This document shows positions 1 to 48,513 of a DNA stretch of 64,000 nt, one piece after another. The notes below the pieces were generated by a model. It was not told where the DNA came from and ran no database searches. It worked only from the letters and a program-made list of their open reading frames with translations. This stretch comes from Axinella damicornis (taxonomy: Eukaryota > Porifera > Demospongiae > Axinellida > Axinellidae): the NCBI GenBank assembly GCA_963931865.1, contig OZ007515.1, positions 8,662,685-8,726,684 on the forward strand, in the 5' to 3' direction. The first letter of the stretch is position 1. The number at the start of each line of letters is the position of its first letter. Position numbers and translations under genes: made by a program.

Positions 1-844
1 GTCCATTGTGGTATTTATAGCAGTGTAAAATAGTACGAGGCGAAGCAAAGTGCTATTTACTTCCTGCACGACTGCATTGCTTAGTGCTATTTACACAGTA
101 GACCATCCCATTACGAACTAATCTCACTTCCTATGCGTGTGTCTTAGTGTTGCTGTTGGATGCAGTTCAGCATTGACTACAGCAAATGCGTCACTCAACA
201 CAGCAGGTGCAGTGGTAGCAAGGGTAGGGCCTAGTCGCGGCATGGATCAAGTGCAGCATCGCCTCATCCAATAGGCATGGCTGTGGTTGTTCCTGGTCTG
301 GAACAGGTTTGGAACCAGAGCGTTTGGAACCAGGGCGTATACATATCGATGGGTGCCTGTACCCAGTCTACAGTGTATCTGCTCACTTTGGAAGGGCAAA
401 AGAGGCAGACGCCCTCTCCGCTTCAGCCGTACTCCTTTTCCAACCCAACAACTGAGCGGTAGGATGCCTAGCATCCAGGTATTGGAATGTCATTACTAAG
501 TGAAGTATCACCCAATCAGCTTTCAATACAGAGGTACCTGGTTAATCGAAAGCAGTAAAGCTCCATACAGACAGAAAAAAAACATTTTGCTCTATTGACA
601 TAATTATGTGCACTATTGTCCCCCAATGGCACCTGCTCTCCAAGTAAAATCTGCACAGGCTTATGCTTCACTAGCATAAAATATTAATGGACTCTAATAC
701 TCTGCTAAAATTGCACTGTACTCAATACTTCAGCGAGACAAGGTTAACTATGAACGAATAAGGTCCTCGGTAAGAGAACAATTGATAATGTTCTACCACA
801 ATTCAGTATCTTGCTTCTTTAATATCATACAACAGATTACTTAC
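1..844. other. No confident gene; expected intron of the giant gene
   Basis: The HormR exon ending at 845 has a good donor, so this stretch should be intron. A minus-strand segment at about 130-240 has an acceptor-like and a donor-like end around an open stretch (LSDAFAVVNAELH), but its start phase does not fit the preceding exon, so I did not call it. Confidence 0.4.
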
Positions 845-35297
<34,453 letters not shown>

Positions 35298-35334
35298 TAT
35301 CGTTGCTTTTCATTACCATCAAAGTTGCCCTCCT

Positions 35335-35342
35335 TATTTATA
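35335..35342 (-). promoter_or_regulatory. Possible TATA box of the giant gene
   Basis: TATAAATA on the minus strand, 38-45 nt upstream of the ATG at 35297. If used, the 5' leader would be very short. The gene start is only 214 bp from the STPG2 stop codon, so the promoter must be compact or overlap STPG2 3' sequence. Confidence 0.35.
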
Positions 35343-35510
35343 CAAGTGGAAACCGACATTAATTATAATTATGCCTCGCTTTGCGGGCCGGCCAGACGCG
35401 CGGGGCACGCGCGCCGCGAACGTCTAGCCTGGCCCACGAGACGGACATAATTAGCCACCCACAGATAAAAATGATCAGTATTGTAAAACAACTACATACA
35501 ACGCATGCAT

Positions 35511-36834
35511 CTACACTCCCAGAACAAATGTCTGTTTCTTAGCAGCAGTCTCCAGTTGAGTTTGGTCTCCACTGAGAGGGCTGTTGAGTGTCACGTTGAA
35601 GGTTCCCTGCAGCAGAGTGTCTCTCTGACACTTACTCAGCTGTGGAAGACAGAATTTCAGCTTGAAACATGCATGCATAACACAATGATTATGGTCTGGT
35701 AGGCAAATGATCACCTCAGTAATGAGGTTGCAGCCCTGCCACTCACATCACAGCAGCTGAGCATTCACAGGGCAGCAAAAGCATAACGTCACACCATTAA
35801 TTTTAGATCTTAACTTGATATATAGCTACGTAACAGCAAATCAGAGTTATAGGGGCAACATTCTCTGCTATAGCTATACACTGAGACAAATATGGGCATG
35901 GCTGCATTGTTAACTGCCTGAACCGTGACGTGTATAGTATTGGCATCACACCTGTCGGATCGTTCCCCCAAGAAATATGGCTTATAGTGTCACTCGGCTA
36001 CCAAGTCACTAGGTGTTCGGAAAGACATAGTTACAGTTGTATGGTTACTTTTGGACGATCAAAGATTGTTTGTTTGTAGTCATAAGTACAGCCAGGATGC
36101 GCTCCTGGTATAGCATGGATGTGCTCCTGGTATAGCATGAATGGAATAGATTTGCAGTGGGATAGATCTGAGGACTATGCCACAATGTACCTCATAGGCT
36201 CCCGGGCCTGGCACAGCACTCTTAATCGGCTTGAATCTGTGCTCTCTGTAGCAAAGTAGTCCCTGCTTGCCTTTGCCCAATGGAGACGAGCTGTCATACT
36301 CACCTGGACCTGTAAACATTGCCAGAGTGACAGGAAGAGGGGGTAAACATGAAGGTGGGAATGGGGGGAGGAGGAGGCACAATGCAGTAGTTACCCATTA
36401 TTGAGTCACACTGTAAGTGGCTGAAGTCAACTGCATTATAGCTGCATGCAGCTGGCCTTGATCACAGCTTTGTTGCTGATGATGCAATATAGCACCTCGT
36501 TGATTGTTTGCTCATGGCCATTTTCCCATGACATCATATTCACTGCCACTTTTCTTCAGTTGTATAGTAGTGTCAAATGATGCCAGCGATGATGTCACTC
36601 ATGTGATGACATGGTGTGTGTGTGTGATTACCCCACTGGTGCTCACCGGGGTTGTAGGCATCAGGCTCCTCTAGTAGAATGTCACGGGGAGGAGCAAAGC
36701 GCTCCGAGGAGGATAGGAATGATGACCCAGTTGCTAGCCCCTTCCTCAGGTCCACTTTACCTGAAGATCGGTGGAATACGTACAGATAATGTTCCGTAGA
36801 AAAAGAAGTTGCGAGATCTAGGCATTACTACACT

Positions 36835-36867
<33 letters not shown>

Positions 36868-39800
36868 ACCCTCTTCCTGCTTTCGTTCCTTCCTCCCTCC
36901 CTGCTTCTCCCTTCCTACCTTCCTTCTTCATTCCTACCTTCCATCTTTCTTTCTTCCTTCCCTCCCTCCCTCCCTCCCTCCCTCCCTCCCTCCCCTCCCC
37001 TCCCTGTGGTTCAATGTCATTGGGTACCAACTGGAATGTACTTTGTCAGTCTCCCATGACAATAAGACATCCTATTCTGTTGCTAAGCATTAGCTATGTT
37101 AGCATAATTTGGTGGGCTATAGCCCCCTATGGGTGCTGAGCCCTTCATTAGTCAAATGCACAAGTGTGTTGTAGGATGTATGCATGTGATGCAAGGAACA
37201 TGTTGCGTAGTTGCATTTGGAGTACATCGTCATTAATTATAACCCCATTTGTATCAATTAGTTGGTTTTGCAGATCAATTTAACGTCACAACATACCGGG
37301 TATGACATCGTTCAAACGTGCATACCTTGTGACTTGCTGTATGACTCTGAAACTTCATAGGAGCCTGGGGGAGGAATGTCCTGAGGGAGGATGAGATGCA
37401 CAATTTCAGTTCAATATACATGCACACATCAAAGAACACCCTACCAGTCTGATACAGTGCAGTGTAGTCTATCGAGCTAGACCAAATTTCTCTCGCTCCA
37501 GAAGTTGGGGGCGGGGCGCCCCCAACTTCCGGAGCGAGGCACCCCCAACTTCCGGAGCGAGAGAAATTTGGTCTAGCTCGATAGACTAAGTGCAGTGCTG
37601 CAGCCAAAGTATGAAGGGTCAAAGGCGTGGCAAACTGATTGATCAACTGTTAATTCACACTGCCTACCCCTGTTTGCAGGTCTCCACTGCCCAGCTGAGG
37701 AACTTAGGCTACACTGCGCCTCTATCACATTTGTGAGGACTCCGTATGCTTTGATTGCAAGCACAGCACCTTCACATGTGCAAATTTATGGCTTGTATAG
37801 CATAGCTTCATTCCCAGGCCTCTACCTCCCCATGTCTTGCAATGCGAAAGACGGAGAGTACATAGTTCCTCCTACTGTAAGCACTGCACACAACAAATGC
37901 GGGAGAGGGGGGAGGCCTGGGAACAAGGCTACACATATCACCAACACTTATTTTTGTCTCGGCACCGAAGTGCCGAGACACAGTGCTGGATGCGTAGGTA
38001 CGTACGTACGTACGTGGTACGTCGCTTTTCGCAATGCGCCCGCGCAAGTGCTGCATTCAAAAATGATTATGGGTTTGCATGACTGCTCATGAATCCTCTT
38101 ATCAAGACTGCTGCTACGTAGCTATAGTACTTAATTCAGGACAATGAATACTCACTCATCCAGTGTGCTGCACTCAGCCATCCCAAGTGCATACTAACTC
38201 ACTCAGCTCTAGCTAGCTAGCTAGCTAGCTATATAGATAAGTGCTGAAAGAATTGGCCAAGGTGTTGACTAAACATCAAGCCCAGACACGACCATACTGC
38301 TTTCACCCTTTGGGTGAACATTCCTGACCCACCCCTTGCTCACACAGAACCTCCAAGGATATTGACGCTCACTTAAGCTGAAAGTCTCATAGCTAACAAG
38401 TTTTGCAGTCATAATAAAGGGTTAAGCAGCTGCCATGTCCTCTGCATGATTCTAGCTGATACCAAGTCGTGCCGAGACACATCAAGTCTTTTAAAGACTC
38501 ACTTGTTATTACAGCAACATGTTATGTAGTACAGGCTTCTAATTCCCAGGCTTCTGAGCTCTTTTAAACACAGCACAAACTGCACAAGGGATATAGAAAG
38601 TTTCGGTCATGTAGGTTTTCTTCACCTGCACAGATAATATCCTGTATCCTCTGTGTTTCCACAGCCAGAGTAAGCTACTCGGGCAGCTGAAGATGTTCCA
38701 CGTGACCGAGACATTTTGCATTGTACCGTAGTCACGCGTTATTAGGCGCATGCGCCTATAGGCTATAACTCCACAGGAAGGAGATATGCGCCTATAAGCG
38801 AGATGCGTCTAATAACAAATATTTTTTATAATGACATTCCTCGAATAGGAAGTGCGCTTCAACTAGAATTATAGCTTTTTCCACTCCGTAGGATCAAAAA
38901 TGGCCGAGTTTCTGGAAGAAAACTGCAGCGCTTAAGGTTACGGGATCCCCGCGCGGTGGGCGTGGCCAGACAATTTGTTCAAGCCCATTTTTCTCCCACA
39001 AAAATGAAGCTAGTGAAATCAAACTTACTCAACGCAAAGCAGGGAAGGTAGTCAACATGCAGACCAATCATCATTACAGTAGCTCACACTGTAGCTGTTG
39101 TACGCTGGTTAAATCAGTTCCAGCAAACTATTCGCCAAAAATCTCCAGTGCGAAGACCACGAGCAACTCGGTTCTACTGTTGGGAGACACGCCATAGGAA
39201 GCTCTAGGGCGGGACGTAAGCGTTTTGTGGCTACGTCGAGCAGTCCTCGAAAGAACGACCCTTGAGTGTGAATAACCGCTATCTTGACTCCCCTCTTTGG
39301 AATACAGCGTCGTATAACTTCGGAACGGTCATCAGTATTTACAAAAACGCTTCGTCCAGCCCTTTCTATACTGTTCGTGCCTATTTCAATACGGTCTTCC
39401 AAGTCCAGGTTGGATCACACGGCTTTATTTTTGGTGACAAAAAATAGCGCTTAATGGTGCGTGAATTCGCGCGCAGGGATCCCATAACCTTAACAGCGAG
39501 TACCTGGGACGAGAGTTGAACCTGTGCCTAACAGCGAATATGCGCCTACAAGTGAGATGCGCCTAATAACGCGCGACTACGGTATGTGCAGTTTGTGCCA
39601 TGTTCAACAATGAATATAAAACTATTAACGTGCAGTGGGTACACTAACTTACAGTGACAATGCTGGGAGGAGAGTAAAGTCGTTTCGATGTCGAAGCAAA
39701 TGTATGGCTGCGTCTCTGTGTTCTAACGTTGGGTTTACTTTTGGTTCCTCCCTCCCCTCCTCCTCCTCCTCCTCCTCCTCCTCCTCCTCCTCCTCCTCCT

Positions 39801-42077
39801 CCACCTCCTCCTCTTCCTACACCTTGTTCCAATTGCGGCTGCTTTTGGTAGTGGGCTGGGCCTGGCATATGCAACTCATCCCTCTTAATTAGAGGGGCTG
39901 TCCTCACCGAGGTGGTACCAAACGGGTACTTCTGGATGCCTTGCATCCTGCACAGTGAGTGAGTCAGTGAGTGAGTGGAAATGTAAGGAGTAGGAGGTGG
40001 TACATGTATAGTCAGTCACCCAATCAGAGGGTAACAGTCCGCCACTATAGGACCAGATGTGAAAATGGCTAGCAATAAATGCAAAATACTGGTCGTTGAA
40101 ACTGCTATGACTTGATTCTAAAAGAGAAACCTTGATGGACTAGCTTCGTTCCCAGGCCTACTCCGTTTTGTTCTTCAGATGCATTGACAAAAAACAGGGA
40201 AGGCATTCGTCATATGAATGATGTCAGGTGGATGCAAGGCCAACTGTAAATAAGTTTGAATACTGGCCAAGTAGAGTTGTCCAGAACGTCTGTAGTCTCA
40301 ACTTGCCATGGAGTGCTTGAACCAAGAACTGATTATGGGCCACACCCCTCTATGTCCACATTGCGTCCACCAACGCAAACCGAAGACTAAAAAAAATGGG
40401 GTAGGCTTGGGAACGAGGCTGTAGTCATACACTACAATAATTACTACAAGGACAGTGACAACAAAATGCTGACCGGCCTCATTTATTACGTCTGTGTTTG
40501 GCAAATGGGTCCCTAAGATGACAGCTGTCTTTGTAACCACAATGGTCCCACACCGGGAAACCTCTGAGTCAATAGGGGGAGTTATTCTGAGCTGAAAACA
40601 AGGTAAGGGTGTAGGCGGAGCTAGCGGGTAGCATTGGGAACTCTGGCGTGCAAGATTAAGGATAATGAGGTACCAAAGAAGCACCCAGTAGGAAAATCGG
40701 GGAGAGGAGAGGATGTTAGCTAACCAAATTCCAGAAATACTGCACCAATGAATGGTACAACTTAGTGGAACTGTAGCTACTCAGAAACTACTTAGTTTCA
40801 AATCCCAAGGGCATGTTAGAGGACAAATCAGGTACAGCATACCATGTAGTGAGTTACATAGGACTCTTAGTAGTCCAGCTACGTAACTAAGAGAGGTGCA
40901 GCGTGGATTTCTTGGAATCTCAGCTGTGTCCTCTGGCAGGCACTAGGCATGTGGCCACCTGTTATCATGCAGTACAAACCAAACACGAGAAATGTGGTAC
41001 ATGTCGGCCTGGGAATGGGGCTATGAGCAGTACACACTCTGGTCAAAACTACTATCAATGACTGTGCTTTTTGCTAAATCACCAACGGAGTGTGGATTTG
41101 AAAACCCATTGCTTACCATATTACCGTATGTGCAATACAGTAGTTTAGACCTGTAGGGGCAAGTGTGTGTTTCTTGCAAGGCTCAGCGCCTTGCAAGAAA
41201 AAGGTGCAAATCTAGCCATGTAGCTGAGATTATGGTGTATGCAGAAAACCACTACTTCGTTTACATCAGTGAACTTATGCTCATGTGCGTGAGGCAACGC
41301 ATACTCCGTGCATATTCCTTTCTTCTGAAAGTGAGCAGATTCATTTTATTCCACTTAACACTCACATGGCCTTCTTGGTGAGTTCAGACGCCAAACTAGT
41401 CACCTCACTGCTATTGTAGGCACCAGGACCTAGTATATAATGTGTGTGTGTGCAAATTGGTGAATACAGCGCTCACAACTTCGCCAGCACAGTGAGTTTC
41501 GGCATGTGAATGTCAGTGAAAGATTCTGACCACACAGATGTGATTGCTGTCGTTGTGGGGCCTTCGTAATAGCTGTACTGGCGATGAACTTTGAAGAGAG
41601 CAATCGAGCAATGGCAGCTGACAGCACTACAAAAGCGCTTGTGTCTCCAACATCAAGGTGAGTTCCAGCACCAAAACTGTACGGTGAGGACAGTGCATGA
41701 TAGCAATCACGACGGTGTAGTCAGAATCTTTGTGCGCCATTCCTATCACTGGAACGAATTAATTATTTACGCAGCACACAGGAGTGTAATCATGTCCCCT
41801 CCCTCTACAATGCAACACATAACACAACCACATAGCTCCTAGCTATATAACTAATAACTCCTCCCAACCTCCTCACACATCTTGGCCTACCTGGTAGTTC
41901 CTTGGCCTGTCTGTCAGTCCTGAAGCGGGCAGATGTCTGTCCAAAGGGAGTCCTTCTCATCCCGGTGACCCTCTGCACACTCTCAAAGGCTGTGCGGGGA
42001 TCCTGATAGGTGGTTGATGCTGGAGAGGCGTGCTTGGGGGTAAGGAACCGCTGCAGATGTGTGTGTGTGTGTGTGTA

Positions 42078-42114
<37 letters not shown>

Positions 42115-44958
42115 ATGAGTGTATGTGTGTGTGTGTGGGCGTGGGGAGAACAGGGAAATGGAAGACGCGAGAGGGAGGGAGCGAGGGAGGGAGTGAGGGA
42201 GGGGAGGAAGGAGGAGAGAAGGGGAAGAGGAGGAAAATCTGCAACCTTGCCATACAGCACAGGAGTATACAGGCTGGGAGCCGTATCAACCAAATGTATA
42301 TAGCTGCATGGTGCGGGATGAAATGCAACACGAACTCCTCACCTGTTGTCGGGACCCAAAGGGGGCCTTTGTGTCCTCCGTCATTTCCTCCCCCTCTTCC
42401 ACCCCCTCGCCAGTAGTGGAGGAGAGGTGTGGGGGGCAGTGATCAAACTGGGAATGGATCTCATACTGACCGGGGCCTGGAACAGCCTGGGAGTGGACGG
42501 GAGGGGAGGGAAAGGGAAAGACAGAGGGAGCAGGAGGAGGGAGCAGGGGGAGGGGAAGGGAAAGGGAGCAGGGGGAGGGAGCAGGGAAGGGAGCAGGGGG
42601 AGGGAGCAGGGGGAGGGAGCAGGGGGAGGGGAAGGGAGCAGGGGGAGGGAGCAGGGGGAGGGAGCAGGGAAGGGAGCAGGGAAGGGAGCAGGGGGGAGCA
42701 GGGGGAGGGGAAGGGGAAGGGAGCAGGGGGGAACAGGTGGAGGGGGGGAGTGTGGAGGGGGAGGAAGTATGGGGAGGGAGCAGGGGGAGGGAACAAGGGA
42801 AGGGGTAGGAGAAGAGGAGGAAAGTGAGGGGAGGGGGATTGGGACAGATGGGAATAGGAGGACAGGAAGGGGGAAGAGATTATTGCAGCATGTATAACGT
42901 TGGCCACACCCCGAACGGAACAGTAGCAAGCAATGGAAGCTTCTGCAGCAGGTACAAGGCTACATCATACGTAACATGTACTGGTCATAATTTATGTACA
43001 CAAGCAGAAATTTCTAATACTCTCCTATGCAGTCTCAGTAAAGACCGCATAGAGGGTCTGGTGACACAACGGCTACTAGTACAATATGTGTACAAGAAGG
43101 ATGTCTAGCTGTAAAAAAAGACCCTGAAGGCACACACAGCAGAGTTTCGTGTATAGGCACTTGACACTCAGTGAAGTACATTGGCTCGTCAGCCAATTAA
43201 TATGCTTTTAGAAAGTAAGATTCACAAAGTCGCCATAGAAGATCCAAACACCATAACGGCTTGCATGGGTTCAACTTTCTACACTGTTTCCATTGTGTGT
43301 GATGATACTATGATGAGATTGATTTGCATTCTTACAATTACAAGGCTCAGTACTTCCGCAAGCTCGAAGATCTGGGATTGTGTCACCAGACCCTCTCCTA
43401 CATGTACAGTATATACTGATAGCTTTATGTCCACTTGCAAAACGGAATGAGGTATACATGTCACCTTCTTCAGCTCAATCCTTGAGATCAGTTCATGGTA
43501 GCGAGGAAGCTGCATGAACACAAGGAATAGCACACAACCTCAGTACCACATACATGTAGCTCACTATGAGCCCATTGCAAGAAAATGTATCACATGATTA
43601 AACAAACAACCATGGTGTACAATCTCAGCTGGAAAAAATTCCACATGTGCAATTATAATGCTTCCACCAACCTAACTCGTAAACAAACCTCGTCCTCGGG
43701 CTGTCGCCCTCGGACTCGGCCACTCCCCCCTCCCATATGTAAGGGACTGCTGTCAATGTCAATGCACATGTACTATCATGTAGCCTTACATTGCTTGTGC
43801 CTGCTGTGTCACTGTGACTGTGCTGGGAGTGTGGCTAGAGGGATGAGGAGAAAGGGTAGAGGAGGGGAGGGAGGTGGAGTAGGAGGAGAGGGGAGGGGTG
43901 GGAGGGAGGGAGGTGGATGGGGAGGGGAGGGGAGGGAGGGGAGGGAGGGGGGATGAGGGGAGGAGGGAGGGAGGGGACAGGGTTGGAAGAGGGAGGGTGT
44001 GGAGGAGAGAGGGGAGGGAGGTGGGGGCGAGGAAAGTGAGGGATTGAGGGGGAGAGGGTTGGAGAAGGAGGGTCAAGGGAGGATGTTGGAGGAGGGAGGG
44101 GTGGAGGTAAGGTGGGGAGTTAGGTGGAAGCAAGAATCAGTAAATGAAGACCAGCGTGGTGCACATGCACCACTGAAGGCAGCAATGAGACATGCACCAG
44201 CCTTCTAGCATACCACTAGGTACGCATACCTCACACACACCTCCACATGTCCAATAACAAGCATCCGCATTTCTCCTGACCTCACCTAGTAATATGATTC
44301 CTGGCAGTACAAGTACTGGCCATTATTCATGATAATGTGTGCTTAGTTGAGAACTGGATGCAACTATTGGCCTCAGTACAATCAGGAAGTAGTTAGCATT
44401 CTTGCGTAGATGTAGCAAATGTGTAGTATCCAAGGTATGCTCTACTTTACATAACAGTTACACCACAGCACACATTTCTGTACGTAGTAACCGTCCCACA
44501 AACAGCATCATTCCCTTGCATGTGCCTCTGTACTGCAAGGTCCCACAATAAAGTAAGATGTGGAATCCTCAATAACAAGCCATTCTGTGCTGAAATGAGG
44601 CATGTAAGGCTGTAGGCGAAGTCGGTAAGTCTTTGTAAGTGAACTGGTTGCTAAATGAGGCTGACATTTACATGGGTGCTAAATCACTACACCATGTGAG
44701 AACATTTTATGCAACTGCACAGACGTCCCTCTCCTACTTGTGTTACACACCATTGTGTCAGGGTTGGGTCCACAGTCATAGTCCCCGGGCCCCGGGCCAT
44801 CTCGCCCTGGTGGGTGTGAGGGAGAGGAAGGGTGTGTGAGGAGGTGTGCAGAGATGAGTGAGAAATGAGTGGGGTGTGGAGGTGTGTGGAGGTTGAGGGG
44901 ATGTGGAGGTACGCAGAGGTATGTGGAGATCAGTGGGGTGTGGAGGTGTGTGGAGGTG

Positions 44959-44996
<38 letters not shown>

Positions 44997-46740
44997 GGAG
45001 GTCATTTTGGCGTGAAGGTGTGGGAGGTGAGTGGAGGTGTGTGGAGGTGAGTGAGTGATCCATGGGTGTCATGGAAGGTGGAGATGAGTAGGTGAGTGGG
45101 GGTGTGGAGTTGAGTTGGGGTGTGGAGGTGAGTGGGGGTGTGGAGGTGAGTGGGGGTGTGGAGGTGAGTGGGGGTGTGGAGGTGAGTGGGGGTGTGGAGG
45201 TGTGTGGAGTGAGTGGGATGTGGAGTTACATGGAGGTGTGTGTGAGTGTGTTGGGGGTATGAATATGTGTGGTGGTTGTGAGTATGTGTGTGTGAGTGTG
45301 GAGGTATGTGAGCACAGAGGTGGGTGGAGGAGTGGTGAAAAGTGCACAGGGAAGAAGAGTGCAGGGATGTGTGAAGATGCAGGGGGTGGAAGATCAAGGA
45401 TAAGGATGAGGGATGTATCGGGAGAACACAATGAAACAGGGAGAGGAGAATCATGCATGCACAGAGGTGCTCTTACTAAACCATGACACGTGCTGGGCCT
45501 AGCTCACATACCTCTGAACTGTGTTCTCAGAGACTTGAGGCTTCCGAAGTGCACTCCCCTGTACTTCCTTGTGGTGGCAGTGTCGTCCTAGTGGGATATA
45601 GATGCAGAATTAGAGCGACACAAATGTGCCTACAGTATAGTAGCACATTGTACACATTTTTGTACTAAGGAATAACACATGCATGATGTGAGTTACCGTA
45701 GTGTCCCGCTAATACGCCCCCTTCGAAAATACGCCCTCCCCCTCTTTTTCGCCCAAGTTCCTGCACAGGGTAGTTTAATTCGTTATAACGCCCCCCTGGT
45801 GAACGTCTTCTGGAATATCTAAACTACACGTGCGCCACTTTGCAGATCGTCTCTCAGATGATCGAGTAGTCACCGTTGACGCCGACGGTACAAGTCATCT
45901 CGCTGCCACTCTTCCGTAGGAAATACCAGGAAATGTTCCGTGGTTCATGACCGACAGTAAGCTTATTGCCGTTCTTGAGGATGGCTACAGCGAAGTCGTC
46001 GTGAATGTTATGGCCCTCGAGTTGAAGTGCGCTCTTCTCGCCGATGTAGGGAGACCACGCATGATGACCACGAACAGTACTGGCGATCGTTTGTACTTTT
46101 GTAACTGTGAACGTGAACCTTGGCAGTGGCATAAACGTAGCGAAACTATTTGAGGGGGCGTATTATCGAGACTAATTGCGTACTCGAAAATACGCCCCCT
46201 CCCCTCTTTGGTCCGGATGTAGTGTACAAAATAGGGGGGCGTATTAACGGGACACTACGGTACTTACATACTATTCATATTTGGGAGCTATGTACAATCA
46301 TACGTGATCATGCAAATCAAATGACGCAGAAAGTAAAAAGTCAAATCTCACAATAAAATCGCATGACATCTCTCAACCATACTGCACACTGCTTGATGGA
46401 GCCTTACACATAGAAAGGGTTTCATTACTTTGCTTGCAGGAATTGGAGGCAGGGATTGGAGGCAGGCAAGGGAGGCAGGCACTGATCATGCACACAGGAC
46501 ATGGATCCCCCAGGTACTCTGATCAATTTTGCCCCTGGGACCCCACCCATTTGCTCCTGGGACACCACCCAAAGTACAAAGTGTGGTCACACAGGTAATT
46601 GATGCAATCTTCATGATTGTGAAATAGCAAGGGTACCTGTACCCACTAGTACTGCAGGGGAGGAAGGGGGATTCCAGCCTCCTTCGTATTCATGAGTGGT
46701 TCAGTTGATTCAATGCCCTATCTCCCTCCCAAAACACACA

Positions 46741-46782
<42 letters not shown>

Positions 46783-48473
46783 CTCAGCCACAAGACACAC
46801 ATTACTTGCACGACCACACATAAGATACACACCACACACATACTCAAACACACACACATTCTCTTATACACACACACTCGATCCCTCACATGGGTCACGT
46901 TGTAGTACGCAGGTCCCATGGTGGTGTCCCTGGGGGGCAGTAGCTGTGGCTTCAGGACTCTCTCCTCGTCTTCCTCGTAGCCGTAGTTCTGGCCCGGCAT
47001 GGGGATGGAGGGTGCTGTTGCTTCACGGTAGTAGCTCACATGACCACCCTTAGCACGTTGGCAGAGAAAGAAATGAATTCTAAGTGCAGCTGATCCTGGG
47101 AAATGGGATGGCTCTAGCCTCGTTCCCAGGCCTCCACCCAGATTTTTCTCGCATCCGAGTTCTCCACAGCTGCGAGAGGCCTGGGAATGAGGCTAGGATG
47201 CCTCGCTGTGCAGCAGCACCAACCACATGAAAACAACGACATCATGTAACACACTCTGTTTGGTACGTACATACACATTGGCCATCCTAGGGAAAGCTAC
47301 TGGCCAAAGCATCCAACTAACTGTATATCGTAGCTTTCTTACAACAGAGCAGTTGCATAATATATGTCCTACACACATACTCAAACACACACTAGGACTT
47401 TACTGCACATCATTACATTTACACTGAATGTTCCACACAGTTCCGTGACATTTCTGGACAAGGCCGGGTATGGGGAAGTCGGAAGTCTTGTTCTAAACTC
47501 CTCCACAAGAATCTTAGACTTTCCCCCACCCGCAAATGGAATGAACTTAGCGTTTCATATCAAATGAGAAACACCGCAGATAGAAAGAAGACACACTTTC
47601 ACTATAATTACTAGGTCCGACTAAATCAGTTTTCAGACGGTCCAGCCCACAATTCATTATGATATGTCAGACTAAATTCATAATTTCTGCGATCATATCA
47701 AGTGCAACATTAAATTTTATAGATGGTTTTCAGATGTCGATCTGAAGTGAACAGTTGTACTACGTCCATCCCAAATTTGAGATGATGTGCAGTAAAAGTC
47801 CTAGTGATATGCATTATGCAAGAGAAGGAAGGAGCTGAGGTCAAGCCAGCTAGGACTTGAACCCCGGCCCTCTGAACACAGGTCAGGTGCTCTTACCACT
47901 GAGCTCCATGTACTGGAGCACAGGTGTTGGAGCAGAGGATAGTGATGCGCACGATCCAAACACACAGCTCAATTCTCAAGAGGTATAGTTACGTAATAGA
48001 GAATGGAGCTTGTCTATGGATAAATTATTCCTCTGCTGCAATGCCAGAGTTCCAGTAGCTGAGAACATCTGACCAGTACTTTCGTGGCTGGATCTCAGTT
48101 CCTTCTATTCCATGCAGCACCCGCTCTGCAAACCCGACATGTGTACAGCAAAACACTCTTGATACGCATCATGACATAGTGAGATTTGGATTTGTTCAGC
48201 AGAACGAGTCCCTTACATGGTTTCTTCCAGCTCCCCTTTGCCCCTGAGGAGGAGGGTATGTCTTCCTGAGCCAGTCCGAGGGTCTCAAGGTGGTATAGGC
48301 TCCTGGACCGGGAGTCTTGGAGGAGGGGGGAGTGAACCGCTCGGCCTGGGAGAATGAAGAGGTGTAGGAGATGGAGGGGAAAGGAATGGGAATGGGGTGG
48401 GAGGGGGAAGGAGGGGAGGGGAGGGGAGGGGAAGGGTAGGTAAAGCAGGTGGGGGAGACGGAGGGAAGGTGAA

Positions 48474-48513
<40 letters not shown>

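Noticed and set aside
40485..40620. Possible extra STPG2 exon (ITPPIDSEVSRC)
   Set aside because: Exons 41366-41429 and 39653-39947 join directly in phase 2; including this stretch would end in phase 0 and break the frame.
42346..42929. Long open frames on both strands (about 130-180 codons)
   Set aside because: Purine/pyrimidine-only repeats lack stop codons by composition; only the PGPG exon 42343-42486 is real.
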